A DNA stretch of 12,286 nt from Gp1-AA122 sp035631655 (GCA_035631655.1 DASQIH010000126.1:1-12286), one strand, 5' to 3'. Positions 1 to 7,088 are shown, numbered from the stretch's first letter. The notes: generated from the letters alone by a model not told the origin. Made by a program: numbers and translations.

Positions 1-1
1 G

Positions 2-184
2 GTTACACCGATGGGCCTGCGTGCGGCCCTGTTCTGCACGCGCACCTATACCCGGCTCTTGCGTCCGGGACTTGCCTTCGCCTTGCCCGGCCACCGAGCC
101 ATCGCAACGCCGCTGAAGCGCGCGGTCGACAATTTCGAAACCGAGGTGCAGGCTTGCATTCAACGCGCCAACCTGGCCGCCTGA
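2..184 (+). CDS. C-terminal fragment of an unrecognised protein (winged-helix-like tail)
   Basis: The reading frame is open from the left edge to a TGA at 182-184, giving about 60 residues; the real start lies outside the window. The visible part begins VTPMGLRAALFCTRTYTRLL and ends in a charged helix, LKRAVDNFETEVQACIQRAN. The 'LTPxGLRxALFxTRxYxRLLRPGL' pattern resembles the winged-helix wing and last helix seen at the C-terminus of MarR-like and transposon-associated bacterial proteins. That likeness is from memory, and the family cannot be named from this piece. No operon link with the peroxiredoxin is likely, since about 305 bp separate them. Confidence is fair that it is coding and low on function. 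Confidence 0.5.
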   Translation, partial: VTPMGLRAALFCTRTYTRLLRPGLAFALPGHRAIATPLKRAVDNFETEVQACIQRANLAA

Positions 185-284
185 AACTTGACTCAAATAC
201 CTCAAGTTCTGAATGTCAAGCCTGAGCTAGCTGCCACAAGTGGGATGACGGCAAACACCACGCATCACGTGTTAACCTTGAATA

Positions 285-293
285 TGTCCGATT
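285..293 (+). promoter_or_regulatory. Half copy of the shared activator element upstream of prx
   Basis: TGTCCGATT is identical to the first nine bases of the 17-bp element at 5680-5696 and shares eight bases with 7094-7101. The second arm (GACA) is not present at the expected place; 298-301 reads GTAG. It lies about 60 bp upstream of the sigma-54-like sequence at 349-364. A nine-base match could be chance; its place in a promoter region is what makes it worth recording. Confidence 0.3.
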
Positions 294-348
294 AGGGGTA
301 GAACTGATCTCATAGTGCGCCCCAACGGCGCAGATCACGAGCGGGGAA

Positions 349-364
349 AGGGTGGTTCCTTGCA
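349..364 (+). promoter_or_regulatory. Possible weak sigma-54 promoter of the peroxiredoxin gene
   Basis: GG at 350-351 and GC at 362-363 are separated by exactly ten bases, and the -12 element TTGCA is perfect. The -24 element reads AGGG instead of TGGC, so the match is only partial. Transcription would start near 375, about 115 bp upstream of the ATG at 490. The evidence is much weaker than for the two promoters at 5798 and 7231. Confidence 0.25.
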
Positions 365-489
365 AAAATTAACATCCCGCGGCAATTCTGGGTGGGTTTC
401 GTTCTTTGCGAACTCACAGGCGCGAGTGCCGGCGGCTAGGATTTGGAACCTTCGAGCTAAGTGAACTGTTGAATTCAAGAGGAGAAAAC

Positions 490-1176
490 ATGAGTACCGC
501 AACTGCTGAACTGTCGGCCGTGCTGCGCATCAACGACACGGCTCCCGATTTCACAGCTGAGACCACGCAAGGCACGATCCGCTTTCACGAGTGGATCGGC
601 GACGGCTGGGCGATCTTATTCTCGCATCCCAAGGATTTCACCCCCGTCTGCACCACCGAACTCGGCTACATGGCCGGTTTGCAGCCGGAGTTCGCGAAAA
701 GAAACTGCAAGATCATCGGGTTGAGCGTCGATCCCGTGTCGGATCACCGCAAGTGGGCGGCCGACATCGAGGAGACGCAGGGGCACAAGGTGAACTATCC
801 GATGATCGGCGACCCGGAGCTTAAGATCGCCAAGCTTTACAACATGTTGCCGGCCGCGAGCGGCAGCTCATCGCAGGGCCGCACGCCGGCGGATAACGCC
901 ACCGTGCGCACCGTATTCGTTATCGGCCCGGATAAAAAGATCAAGCTGCAGCTCATTTATCCCATGAGCACGGGCCGCAACTTCGACGAAGTGATGCGCG
1001 TCCTCGATTCGTTGCAACTCACGGCCAAACACCAGGTCTCCACCCCGGTGAACTGGAAACCTGGCGAGGACGTCATCATCAGCGGCAGCGTTTCGAATGA
1101 CGAGGCTAAGAAGAAATACCCCGCCGGGTGGAAGGCGCCGAAGCCGTATCTGCGGATCGTCCCCCAGCCGAAGTAG
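490..1176 (+). CDS. 1-Cys peroxiredoxin (Prx6 family)
   Basis: This 228-residue thiol peroxidase would reduce H2O2, organic hydroperoxides or peroxynitrite in the cytoplasm; no signal peptide is seen. The peroxidatic motif DFTPVCTTE places Cys54 in the usual Thr-x-x-Cys context (Thr51, Cys54). The second Cys (73, in KRNCKIIG) sits in a core strand and is not a typical resolving Cys. The long C-terminal arm, with its TPVNWKPGEDVII and YPAGWKAPKPYLR segments, is diagnostic of the Prx6 subfamily, and length is normal for it. The frame stays open upstream to 406, but ATG 490 is chosen because AGGAG at 480-484 precedes it by five bases and family homology starts there. The gene stands alone, followed by a GC-rich hairpin. 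A half activator element upstream suggests, weakly, control by the sigma-54 activator encoded at 4289-5668. Confidence 0.93.
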   Translation: MSTATAELSAVLRINDTAPDFTAETTQGTIRFHEWIGDGWAILFSHPKDFTPVCTTELGYMAGLQPEFAKRNCKIIGLSVDPVSDHRKWAADIEETQGHKVNYPMIGDPELKIAKLYNMLPAASGSSSQGRTPADNATVRTVFVIGPDKKIKLQLIYPMSTGRNFDEVMRVLDSLQLTAKHQVSTPVNWKPGEDVIISGSVSNDEAKKKYPAGWKAPKPYLRIVPQPK

Positions 1177-1488
1177 CCTGTTGCGGTCGAATGAGGCGCA
1201 GGAGTTCCCGGCCCGCGGATGTGCAGAGCCACGGGCCGGGATACCTGGCGTTTGTCTGTCGTTGGTTCGAAGGATGTTGGGATTGGTTGCCTAAAGAGAC
1301 TGTATCAAACTCCAGTGGCGCGCACCGACCGTCAGCGCCTGCAACGCAGTCGGCCCACTGTACCGGCATTTCATATCGTGGGATCGATCGACGGACGCGT
1401 GGACCGCATTAGAAGCCACTACTGCGTTTATTGCGACTAACGCTCGGCATCAGCGGCGGCGCGAAGTGCGTCATCTGCAATGCCGTTG
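1177..1488. other. Gap between the convergent prx and MDR genes
   Basis: Apart from the hairpin at 1207-1240, nothing recognisable was found in these 312 bases. Short open frames exist on both strands, but none has a ribosome binding site or a familiar protein pattern. Confidence 0.5.
1207..1240 (+). terminator. GC-rich hairpin downstream of the peroxiredoxin gene
   Basis: CCCGGCCCG at 1207-1215 pairs perfectly with CGGGCCGGG at 1232-1240, giving a nine-base-pair, all-GC stem with a 16-base loop. It begins 30 bases after the stop codon. There is no run of T after it, so it is not a classical intrinsic terminator; it could stop transcription poorly or protect the 3' end of the mRNA. Confidence 0.45.
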
Positions 1489-2556
1489 TTACGCCGCTCC
1501 TGATTCAAGCGATGACGGGTTGCGCACGAGCACGATCTTGCCTGTCACGCCTCCCTTCCCGAGCAACTCGTGTGCGTGTCTTGCCTCGGCAAGAGGAAAT
1601 CGATGCGCGATTAGCGGCTTGATCTTCTGCTGTTGAAGGAGGTCAAACAGGGCGATCAAATCTTGTCGAAACAATGCCGGTCTCAGCCGTTTGATCCACT
1701 GGATGCTGTAGGGGACGACCCGCTTCCGGGCCGGGAAAAGCCAGCCGCCTGCGATGTAAACCGCAAAGATGGCGATTCCACGAAAACGATGACGACGACC
1801 TGAACGACCTGAAGCCAATCGTCCCCCACGTAGCGAGGAAGTAAGGCCATAGGCCACCACCCTCCCGCCAGGACGGAGAGCCTTGCGGGAACGCCAGATG
1901 TGGGTACCACCGATGCCGTCAAAGACGACGTCTACGCCATCGCTCGTGAGGCGGTGAATTTCTTTCACGAAGTCCTGATGCTGGTAATCAATTGGGATAC
2001 CGCCCAGGTCGGAAACGGCCGACGCCCCTCGCGACGAACAGGTACCGTACATTTGCAGCCCGGCGAGGCGTCCAAGCTGCAATAGCGCCGAGCCGACCCC
2101 GCCTGCCGCGCCGTGGATCAGCACGCGCTGGCCCGATCTGACCTTAGCGGAACGATGCAGCATCTGGTACGCCGTGATGTAGTTCAATACGAGGCTGACA
2201 GCCTCGGCGGCGTCCAACCCAGCTGGCACCGGAACCAGTTCGCGTTGCGGCAGGCAGACGAACTCCGCATAGGCACCGCTGATTGGCATCGCGGCAACGA
2301 TCTGGCCTGGTTCGATTCCCGAGACACCGTCGCCGAGCCTATCCACCACGCCAACCAGATCCCAACCCGGCGTGAAGGGCACCGGGGGTGTTTCGGGATG
2401 AATGCCCTCGCGCGCCAGCAGGTCGGGCAAGGAGACGCCTGCCGCCAACACTTTCACCCGCACTTCACCATCCTTTGGCTCGGGGCACTCTTCGTCAACC
2501 ACCCGCAGTGCCTCGGGCCCGCCGTAGTGAGTGACGATGATGCGCGTGTGTCTCAC
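1489..2556 (-). CDS. Zinc-independent MDR oxidoreductase (NADPH:quinone reductase type, Qor/VAT-1-like)
   Basis: This 355-residue medium-chain dehydrogenase/reductase probably reduces quinones or activated alkenes with NADPH in the cytoplasm. The N-terminal GroES-like domain (about residues 1-130) contains the family pattern VRVKVLAAGVSLPDLLAREG and the PFTPGWDLVGVV segment. The Rossmann fold follows, with the nucleotide-binding motif HGAAGGVGSALLQLG near residue 150. The Cys/His ligands of zinc alcohol dehydrogenases are absent, which points to the quinone reductase branch. An arginine-rich insertion (RSGRRHRFRG) and a hydrophobic segment near residues 250-280 resemble VAT-1-type members. 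The start is GTG; GGGAGG about nine bases upstream on the minus strand supports it. It converges with the peroxiredoxin gene and diverges from the histidine kinase gene. The exact substrate is unknown. Confidence 0.85.
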   Translation of the reverse strand: MRHTRIIVTHYGGPEALRVVDEECPEPKDGEVRVKVLAAGVSLPDLLAREGIHPETPPVPFTPGWDLVGVVDRLGDGVSGIEPGQIVAAMPISGAYAEFVCLPQRELVPVPAGLDAAEAVSLVLNYITAYQMLHRSAKVRSGQRVLIHGAAGGVGSALLQLGRLAGLQMYGTCSSRGASAVSDLGGIPIDYQHQDFVKEIHRLTSDGVDVVFDGIGGTHIWRSRKALRPGGRVVAYGLTSSLRGGRLASGRSGRRHRFRGIAIFAVYIAGGWLFPARKRVVPYSIQWIKRLRPALFRQDLIALFDLLQQQKIKPLIAHRFPLAEARHAHELLGKGGVTGKIVLVRNPSSLESGAA

Positions 2557-2765
2557 GGACCTCTTCCTCCCTTGGCGTGACCTCGAGCTTGTGCGGCGTA
2601 ACTAGTATTAGAGTAGACCGCGCTGCCTCGTCGCAGCCAACGACCCCGGCGAAGGCGCTGATCATAGCCCACAAGCCGAGCGTTTCCAAGGTGCGCGTAT
2701 GGTTGCTATGGTTGCAGGCGTTCTGCATGCTTCTCTTGTCCCAGGTGAGTGCCGTGAAACATCCA

Positions 2766-2865
2766 ACACTTCTTTTGCCGAGGGAAGTCGATTTCCTTGG
2801 CATTTGAAAGAATATTTGTTGTGAAATCGGGATACCAGCATCTCAACCACTCCTCTTGCCGAGAG
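2766..2865 (+). repeat. Imperfect direct repeat pair upstream of the kinase gene
   Basis: A segment near 2766-2784 (ending CTTTTGCCGAGGGA) recurs near 2845-2865 (ending CTCTTGCCGAGAGA). Both start CAAC and are followed by purine-rich sequence, and the copies lie about 80 bases apart. Identity is partial, about 80 percent over 22 bases by eye. This could be a protein-binding repeat or a small old duplication. Confidence 0.3.
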
Positions 2866-2880
2866 ACATGACCAAGAGCT

Positions 2881-2896
2881 TGTGACGGGGATCACG
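2881..2896 (+). promoter_or_regulatory. CRP/FNR-family-like operator upstream of the histidine kinase gene
   Basis: TGTGA-N6-TCACG matches nine of ten defined positions of the CRP consensus TGTGA-N6-TCACA. The GTGA/TCAC arms are perfectly inverted. It is centred about 84 bp upstream of the kinase ATG, which suits a class II activator site for a start near 2930. The organism's own CRP-family regulators are unknown, so the regulator cannot be named. Confidence 0.4.
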
Positions 2897-2972
2897 GCGA
2901 AGTGTTCTTACCCCGGATACGCTCTCAACCATCAGATTGGGGAACATAAGGCTTGCCGTAATGCGGTGAGTC

Positions 2973-4292
2973 ATGAGCGACAATTTTCCCGAGCGGCGGT
3001 GGTTCTGGGCCACGCTGACGCTGTCGAGCATCAGCATTGTCGGATTTGTGTTTGCCGTCTGGGAACTGCTGGAATCCCATTTTTTCCGCAACGTCGACTA
3101 TCTCACTCTGCACTACCTCTACGTAAGCCGAGGAGTGGTTTCCTCTTTCCTGCTGGCGTTCTGGGCGGGCTGGTTCGTGTTGCGGGAGCGGCGTGCCAGC
3201 GAGCAGCAGCTGCGGCAATCGCGGGCCCGCTATCGCGGAATTCTTAACTGCTCTCCGGCAGCGATAGCTCTCTTTGACTCTGAACTGGTGGTTGCCGAGT
3301 GGAATGCCGCTGCCGAAAGCTTGTACGGGTACACCCGAGCTGAAGTGCTGGGGCGCAAGCTGCCCACCATTCCTGCCGAAAAACAAGCCGAGATGCAGAG
3401 GTTTCTTGCGCAGGCCTCGGAAGGCAAGCCTGTGCTGGATGTCGAAACCCGCCGCTGCGCGAAACCAGGCACAGTCGTCGATGTACAAACCAACGTGCTC
3501 CCCTACCGCGAAGAAGAACCTGGACGTTATTTCCTGGAGGTGAGCATCGACATTCGGGAACGAATTCGCCTGCGACAAACCTTGTTGCAGGTAGAAAAGC
3601 TGACCACCATGGGTCAGATGGCTGCGGGAACAGCGCACCACCTGAATACGCCGCTGGCATCCATGCTGCTTCGCGTCGAACTTACTCGCAGGCATGCCCA
3701 GAACGCCCGGTTGCACCTCGATCTCGGAGACTTGGAGAGCAACATCCGCTACTGCCAGCAGTTTGTTTGCCGGCTATTGGATTTCAGCCGCCGGCCGCAA
3801 CTTACGCGCCGTGCCGAAGCAGTCAAGGACACGCTCCAGTCGGTCCTTAGTTTCTTAAGTCCGCAGCTTGCAGCTAAACAGATTCATCTGACACTGGACA
3901 TCGATCAGGTGAACGGTGTCGCCGTCATGGCGGACCGTAACCAGATCGAGGCTTTATTCCTGATCCTGATTACCAATGCATTGGACGCGGTAACGCCTAA
4001 GGGAAACATTGCCATCCGTTGCCACAATGCAAATCATCGCGTTCAAATCTCCATCGAAGACGATGGCTGCGGCATTGACGCGGTGAACCTGCCGCACGTT
4101 TGTGAGCCCTTCTTTACCACCAAGCCGGTGGGCAAAGGTACCGGACTGGGGCTCTCGATTGCATCCACGATCCTCCAGGAGCACGAAGGCTCCATACACA
4201 TTGATAGCGTTCCCCAGCAAGGAACCATGGTACGGATCGAATTGCCGCTCTCGCCAACCCCAGTCACGTCGCCGGAGGAGGTTAGGGCATGA
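2973..4292 (+). CDS. Membrane-bound PAS-domain sensor histidine kinase (NtrB/AtoS type)
   Basis: This 439-residue kinase is the sensor partner of the sigma-54 activator that follows. Two transmembrane helices (about residues 11-31 and 46-68) enclose only a short external loop, so there is no large periplasmic sensor. A PAS domain follows (about 85-195, starting near RYRGILNCSPAAIALFDSEL). The HisKA domain has the H-box GTAHHLNTPLA; His222 aligns with the phosphorylated histidine and the next residue is also His. The ATPase domain shows an N-box (LITNALDAV), the G1 motif DDGCGI, an F-box (EPFFTTK) and a G2 box (GKGTGLGLSIA), so all catalytic parts are intact. A GGTGAG sequence lies very close to the ATG, giving tight spacing. 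The stop overlaps the next ATG as ATGA, implying translational coupling. The signal is unknown; a PAS or membrane redox/quinone cue is an inference from the neighbours. Confidence 0.92.
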   Translation: MSDNFPERRWFWATLTLSSISIVGFVFAVWELLESHFFRNVDYLTLHYLYVSRGVVSSFLLAFWAGWFVLRERRASEQQLRQSRARYRGILNCSPAAIALFDSELVVAEWNAAAESLYGYTRAEVLGRKLPTIPAEKQAEMQRFLAQASEGKPVLDVETRRCAKPGTVVDVQTNVLPYREEEPGRYFLEVSIDIRERIRLRQTLLQVEKLTTMGQMAAGTAHHLNTPLASMLLRVELTRRHAQNARLHLDLGDLESNIRYCQQFVCRLLDFSRRPQLTRRAEAVKDTLQSVLSFLSPQLAAKQIHLTLDIDQVNGVAVMADRNQIEALFLILITNALDAVTPKGNIAIRCHNANHRVQISIEDDGCGIDAVNLPHVCEPFFTTKPVGKGTGLGLSIASTILQEHEGSIHIDSVPQQGTMVRIELPLSPTPVTSPEEVRA

Positions 4293-5668
4293 GCGACTCA
4301 GGCCAGAAGTGCACGGTGCTGGTGGTCGACGATGATGCCAACCTCACCCGCACCTTGAAAGACTTCCTGGTGGAAGAGGGATACCTGGTCGAAACCGCTC
4401 ATGACGGCGACCAAGCGCTCGCTGTCCAGGAAAGGAACCCCACTATTTGTCTGGCGCTGCTGGACCTGATGATGGCCCCTCTAGACGGCATCTCTCTCAT
4501 GGAGCAGATGCGACGTCGTAACCCCGATCTGGCGGTGATGATCATGACCGGCTATGGGACCATCGAGACCGCCGTCGAGGCCATTAAGCACGGCGCCGAA
4601 GACTATCTCACCAAGCCTCTGGAGCCCGATGCGGTAAAGAAGAAAGTTGGACGTATCCTTGAAGTATTTCGGTTACGAAACCGTGTGGCGCAGTTGGAGA
4701 GCCGCCTACATCGTTACTGTCCATCATTCGACTCGCTGGTGCACGTGTCTGCTTCCATGCAGAGACTCGTGGAAAAGGCGCGCACGGCCGCGGAATCCGA
4801 TTCCCCGGTTTTACTGTTAGGTGAAACCGGCACGGGAAAGGAACTCCTGGCGCGTGCTATTCACGCTGCGAGTGCCCGCGCGGCCAACCAGTTTGTTCCC
4901 GTAAATTGCGCGGCCCTGCCCAGGGAACTGGTCGAGAGCGAGTTGTTCGGCTATCGCAAAGGCGCATTCACCGGCGCCTTTGCGGACGGCATCGGAATCT
5001 TTGCCTCGGCAGCGCGCGGGACAGTGTTCCTCGATGAAGTGGGCGAGATGTCGAAGGAAGTCCAGGTCAAGCTGCTGCGTGTGCTGCAGGACAAAGAGGT
5101 GCGACCCGTGGGCAGCACGAAAACCATTGCCCTAGATGTGCGCATTATCGCAGCCACTAATCGTACGAATGCGGAGCTTCGCGGTGAGCAGCTTCGTCAG
5201 GATTTTTATTTTCGGATCGCTACCGTAGTTCTTGAGATTCCTCCGTTGCGCGCGAGACCAGAGGACATCCTGGTACTCGCACAACACGTTATACGGAGGC
5301 TCGAACAGCGGTACGAGAGACAGATCACTCTCCATCACGGCGCCGCGGAATTGCTCTTGAAGTATTCATTTCCAGGCAATGTGCGCGAGTTGGAGAATCT
5401 GCTGGAGAGTTTGGCCGCGCTTTCGCGTGACGACCCACAGATCATCGGCGAAAAAGATCTGCGGCCCTTACTCACTGCAGGCGGGATGGCCGACATGTCG
5501 CCTGCCAAAGGCGTAGAGCAGACACTTGCAATCGAACTCCTGGAACGGACGGCGATCGAGCGAGCGCTGCGGCTCGCGGAAGGGAACCGCAGCAAGGCCG
5601 CATCGCTGCTGGGCATCTCTCGTGACACGCTCTATCGAAAATTACGGGAGTACCGTAGCGAACAGTAG
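4289..5668 (+). CDS. NtrC-family sigma-54-dependent response regulator
   Basis: This 459-residue bacterial enhancer-binding protein activates sigma-54 RNA polymerase after phosphorylation by the upstream kinase. The receiver domain (about 8-122) has the acidic pocket VVDDD, phospho-acceptor Asp59 (LLDLMM), Thr87 and Lys109. The AAA+ domain (about 150-385) has Walker A GETGTGKE (178-185), the sigma-54 contact loop GAFTGA (225-230) and Walker B FLDE (Asp249, Glu250). The C-terminus (about 415-457) is a Fis-type helix-turn-helix with the pattern GNRSKAASLLGISRDTLYRKL. All key residues are intact and the length is typical. GGAGGAGG at 4274-4281 supports the ATG, which overlaps the kinase stop. 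Inverted repeats at 5680-5696 and 7072-7088, each with a sigma-54 promoter downstream, are its probable binding sites. It is related to AtoC/ZraR/HydG-type regulators, but orthology with any of them is not claimed. Confidence 0.95.
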   Translation: MSDSGQKCTVLVVDDDANLTRTLKDFLVEEGYLVETAHDGDQALAVQERNPTICLALLDLMMAPLDGISLMEQMRRRNPDLAVMIMTGYGTIETAVEAIKHGAEDYLTKPLEPDAVKKKVGRILEVFRLRNRVAQLESRLHRYCPSFDSLVHVSASMQRLVEKARTAAESDSPVLLLGETGTGKELLARAIHAASARAANQFVPVNCAALPRELVESELFGYRKGAFTGAFADGIGIFASAARGTVFLDEVGEMSKEVQVKLLRVLQDKEVRPVGSTKTIALDVRIIAATNRTNAELRGEQLRQDFYFRIATVVLEIPPLRARPEDILVLAQHVIRRLEQRYERQITLHHGAAELLLKYSFPGNVRELENLLESLAALSRDDPQIIGEKDLRPLLTAGGMADMSPAKGVEQTLAIELLERTAIERALRLAEGNRSKAASLLGISRDTLYRKLREYRSEQ

Positions 5669-5679
5669 CAATGCGGGAG

Positions 5680-5696
5680 TGTCCGATTTTCTGACA
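5680..5696 (-). promoter_or_regulatory. Activator-binding element (UAS) upstream of the tetrahaem cytochrome gene
   Basis: On the plus strand this reads TGTC-CGATTTTCT-GACA, an inverted repeat with nine bases between arms, starting 12 bases after the activator's stop codon. Its reverse complement agrees with the element at 7072-7088 at 15 of 17 positions, differing only at two central bases. It lies about 100 bp upstream of the sigma-54 promoter at 5798-5813, the usual place for an enhancer bound by an NtrC-family protein. Binding by the product of the gene at 4289-5668 is inferred. Confidence 0.7.
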
Positions 5697-5797
5697 TTCG
5701 CTGCCGGATACGACAATTCCGATTCGGCTGTTCTTCGCCACCAGCACAGGTACCTGCGGTCATGAGTATTGATTTCAAGTACTTTCGCGGCCGGCAA

Positions 5798-5813
5798 TGG
5801 CCAGATGATTGCT
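5798..5813 (+). promoter_or_regulatory. Sigma-54 promoter of the tetrahaem cytochrome gene
   Basis: TGGC (5798-5801), seven bases, then TTGCT (5809-5813) match the core sigma-54 consensus TGGC-N7-TTGCW with exact spacing; the G at 5804 also fits the -24 element. Transcription should start near 5824, just upstream of AGGA (5825-5828) and the GTG start at 5837. With uniform base use, the nine fixed positions are expected about 0.1 times per strand in a window this size. The sequence lies within the longest open frame, which begins at ATG 5762, so it bears directly on start choice. Confidence 0.75.
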
Positions 5814-5836
5814 GGGTTCCCAGCAGGAAACTTAGT

Positions 5837-7069
5837 GTGTCGTCCAGCCGGAGTTCCGATGGGCAAGTACCGATCCACCTGATCGTTTGGGCGCTCCTGG
5901 CTGTAGTCGCTGTGCTGGCATTTACCGGAGCAGTGGTCACGCAAGGCCGACGAGCCAAAGAACGCTGGTCACTTTTTCTAGCAGGCAGCCCCCAACAGGG
6001 TAGCCTGGTGTTCCGCGAGAAAGGCTGCATCCGATGCCACTCGGTCAATGGCGAAGGTGGCAAAGTGGGGCCCGATCTCGGCCGCAGAAAGCCGGTGCAG
6101 TCGAGCTTGCCACAGTTGGTCACGGCGATGTGGAATCATGCGCCCCAGATGTGGGCGCGCATGCGCGCCGACGGCGTACCCTATCCCAGCCTCAGTTACG
6201 ACGACGTCGCTCAATTGCTCGCCTACCTTTATATGTCCCGCCACGTTGATGATCCGGGGGATCCGATCCAGGGACGCGAACTGTTTAGGAATAAAGGATG
6301 CGTGCGTTGTCACGCGGTTCATGGGGTGGGCGGCAGGGTCGGGCCTGATCTTGCGGAAGCCAGCGATCTGAGTGGCCCTATGGAGTGGACCAGAGCCCTG
6401 TGGAATCACTCCGCAGGCATGCACGAAGCCACTGAACTGCACGGGATCGCCTGGCCGCAGTTCCAAGGGCACGAACTGCGGGATTTGTACGCGTTCGTGC
6501 GGCAAAACAACTCAACCGCCTCCGTGCCGCACCCAGACCCCGCTCGTGGGTGGCAGACCTTTCAACGGAAGTCGTGCACAGGATGCCACTCCATTCGCGC
6601 TACCGACCAGTTGGAAGGACCAAGCTTTGGCCCCGAGCGGCGATTGCCCGAGACGTTTACCGAACTGGGTGGCGAAATGGTCAGCCACTCACCTCAGATG
6701 GAAAAGGCGATGGAGCGGCAAGGCGTAACCCGCCCGGAACTGTCAGCTCAGGAGATGACCGACATTTTCGCGTTCCTTTACAGCCTGCGCTACGTCGAGC
6801 CTGCCGGCTCACCCCATGTAGGAGCCAGCGTCTTTGCCTGGCGAGGGTGCAGCCGCTGTCATGGTGAAGATGCCGAGGGCACAGAGCGCGCTCCAGCCCT
6901 CCGCGGGCGTACCTACAATTCGATCGCCCTGGCAGTTGCGCTGTGGCGTCACGGTCAGAAGATGTATGCGCAAACCCACCAAGTGGGTCTCGGCTGGCCG
7001 ACTTTGACCGAAAGCGATGTCGGCGACTTGCTTGCCTTTTTGAACTCGTCCAGTGGGGGGAAACACTGA
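5837..7069 (+). CDS. Membrane-anchored tetrahaem cytochrome c with four tandem mono-haem modules
   Basis: This 410-residue periplasmic electron carrier is tethered by one N-terminal helix (about residues 13-34). Four haem c sites are visible: CIRCH (64-68), CVRCH (155-159), CTGCH (247-251) and CSRCH (338-342). They are spaced 91, 92 and 91 residues apart, so the protein is four tandem class-I-like modules. Each module also has a conserved His-x3-Met segment (NHAPQM, NHSAGM, SHSPQM, RHGQKM), whose Met is the likely sixth haem ligand. The frame is open from ATG 5762, but GTG 5837 is preferred: AGGA at 5825-5828 sits eight bases before it, and a sigma-54 promoter at 5798-5813 occupies the longer version's 5' end. 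The resulting N-terminus is a clean signal-anchor. It probably takes electrons from the NrfD/ferredoxin subunits encoded downstream. The partner assignment is inferred. Confidence 0.88.
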   Translation: MSSSRSSDGQVPIHLIVWALLAVVAVLAFTGAVVTQGRRAKERWSLFLAGSPQQGSLVFREKGCIRCHSVNGEGGKVGPDLGRRKPVQSSLPQLVTAMWNHAPQMWARMRADGVPYPSLSYDDVAQLLAYLYMSRHVDDPGDPIQGRELFRNKGCVRCHAVHGVGGRVGPDLAEASDLSGPMEWTRALWNHSAGMHEATELHGIAWPQFQGHELRDLYAFVRQNNSTASVPHPDPARGWQTFQRKSCTGCHSIRATDQLEGPSFGPERRLPETFTELGGEMVSHSPQMEKAMERQGVTRPELSAQEMTDIFAFLYSLRYVEPAGSPHVGASVFAWRGCSRCHGEDAEGTERAPALRGRTYNSIALAVALWRHGQKMYAQTHQVGLGWPTLTESDVGDLLAFLNSSSGGKH

Positions 7070-7071
7070 AG

Positions 7072-7088
7072 TGTCAGAGTATCGGACA
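7072..7088 (+). promoter_or_regulatory. Activator-binding element (UAS) upstream of the cupredoxin gene
   Basis: TGTC-AGAGTATCG-GACA begins three bases after the tetrahaem stop codon. It matches the reverse complement of the element at 5680-5696 at 15 of 17 bases, so the activator encoded at 4289-5668 probably binds both. The sigma-54 promoter at 7231-7246 lies about 140 bp downstream. Its right arm is also the left arm of the palindrome at 7081-7101. Confidence 0.7.

Larger units (their letters stand above)
185..489. other. Intergenic region upstream of the peroxiredoxin gene
   Basis: No convincing gene is seen in these 305 bases. They hold a half copy of the activator element (TGTCCGATT, 285-293), a weak sigma-54-like sequence (349-364) and the peroxiredoxin ribosome binding site (AGGAG, 480-484). 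A TTGAAT at 278-283 could act as a -35 box, but no good -10 box follows at normal spacing. Confidence 0.6.
2557..2972. other. Divergent intergenic region between the MDR and histidine kinase genes
   Basis: I could not support a gene in these 416 bases. The region contains an imperfect direct repeat (2766-2865) and a CRP-like palindrome (2881-2896). No copy of the TGTC-N9-GACA element was seen, so the kinase/activator genes are probably not autoregulated through it. Confidence 0.5.

Noticed and set aside
406..489. N-terminal extension of the peroxiredoxin from 406
   Set aside because: There is no ribosome binding site, the residues are Arg-rich and unlike the family, and ATG 490 has AGGAG at ideal spacing.
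2577..2807. Small plus-strand frame of 76 codons in the divergent gap
   Set aside because: No ribosome binding site or familiar motif; it overlaps the promoter region of the minus-strand MDR gene.
2938..2953. GG-N10-GC pattern upstream of the histidine kinase (possible sigma-54 promoter)
   Set aside because: The -12 side reads AAGGCT rather than TTGC, the -24 side lacks TGGC, and transcription would start only about nine bases before the ATG. No activator element lies upstream.
2925..3716. Long open frame of 263 codons on the minus strand across the kinase gene
   Set aside because: It lies antisense to a well-supported PAS/HisKA gene, has no recognisable domain, and follows from the GC-rich codon use of the real gene.
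5762..5836. N-terminal extension of the tetrahaem cytochrome from ATG 5762
   Set aside because: No ribosome binding site precedes it, it contains a sigma-54 promoter, and GTG 5837 has a good ribosome binding site and a cleaner membrane anchor.
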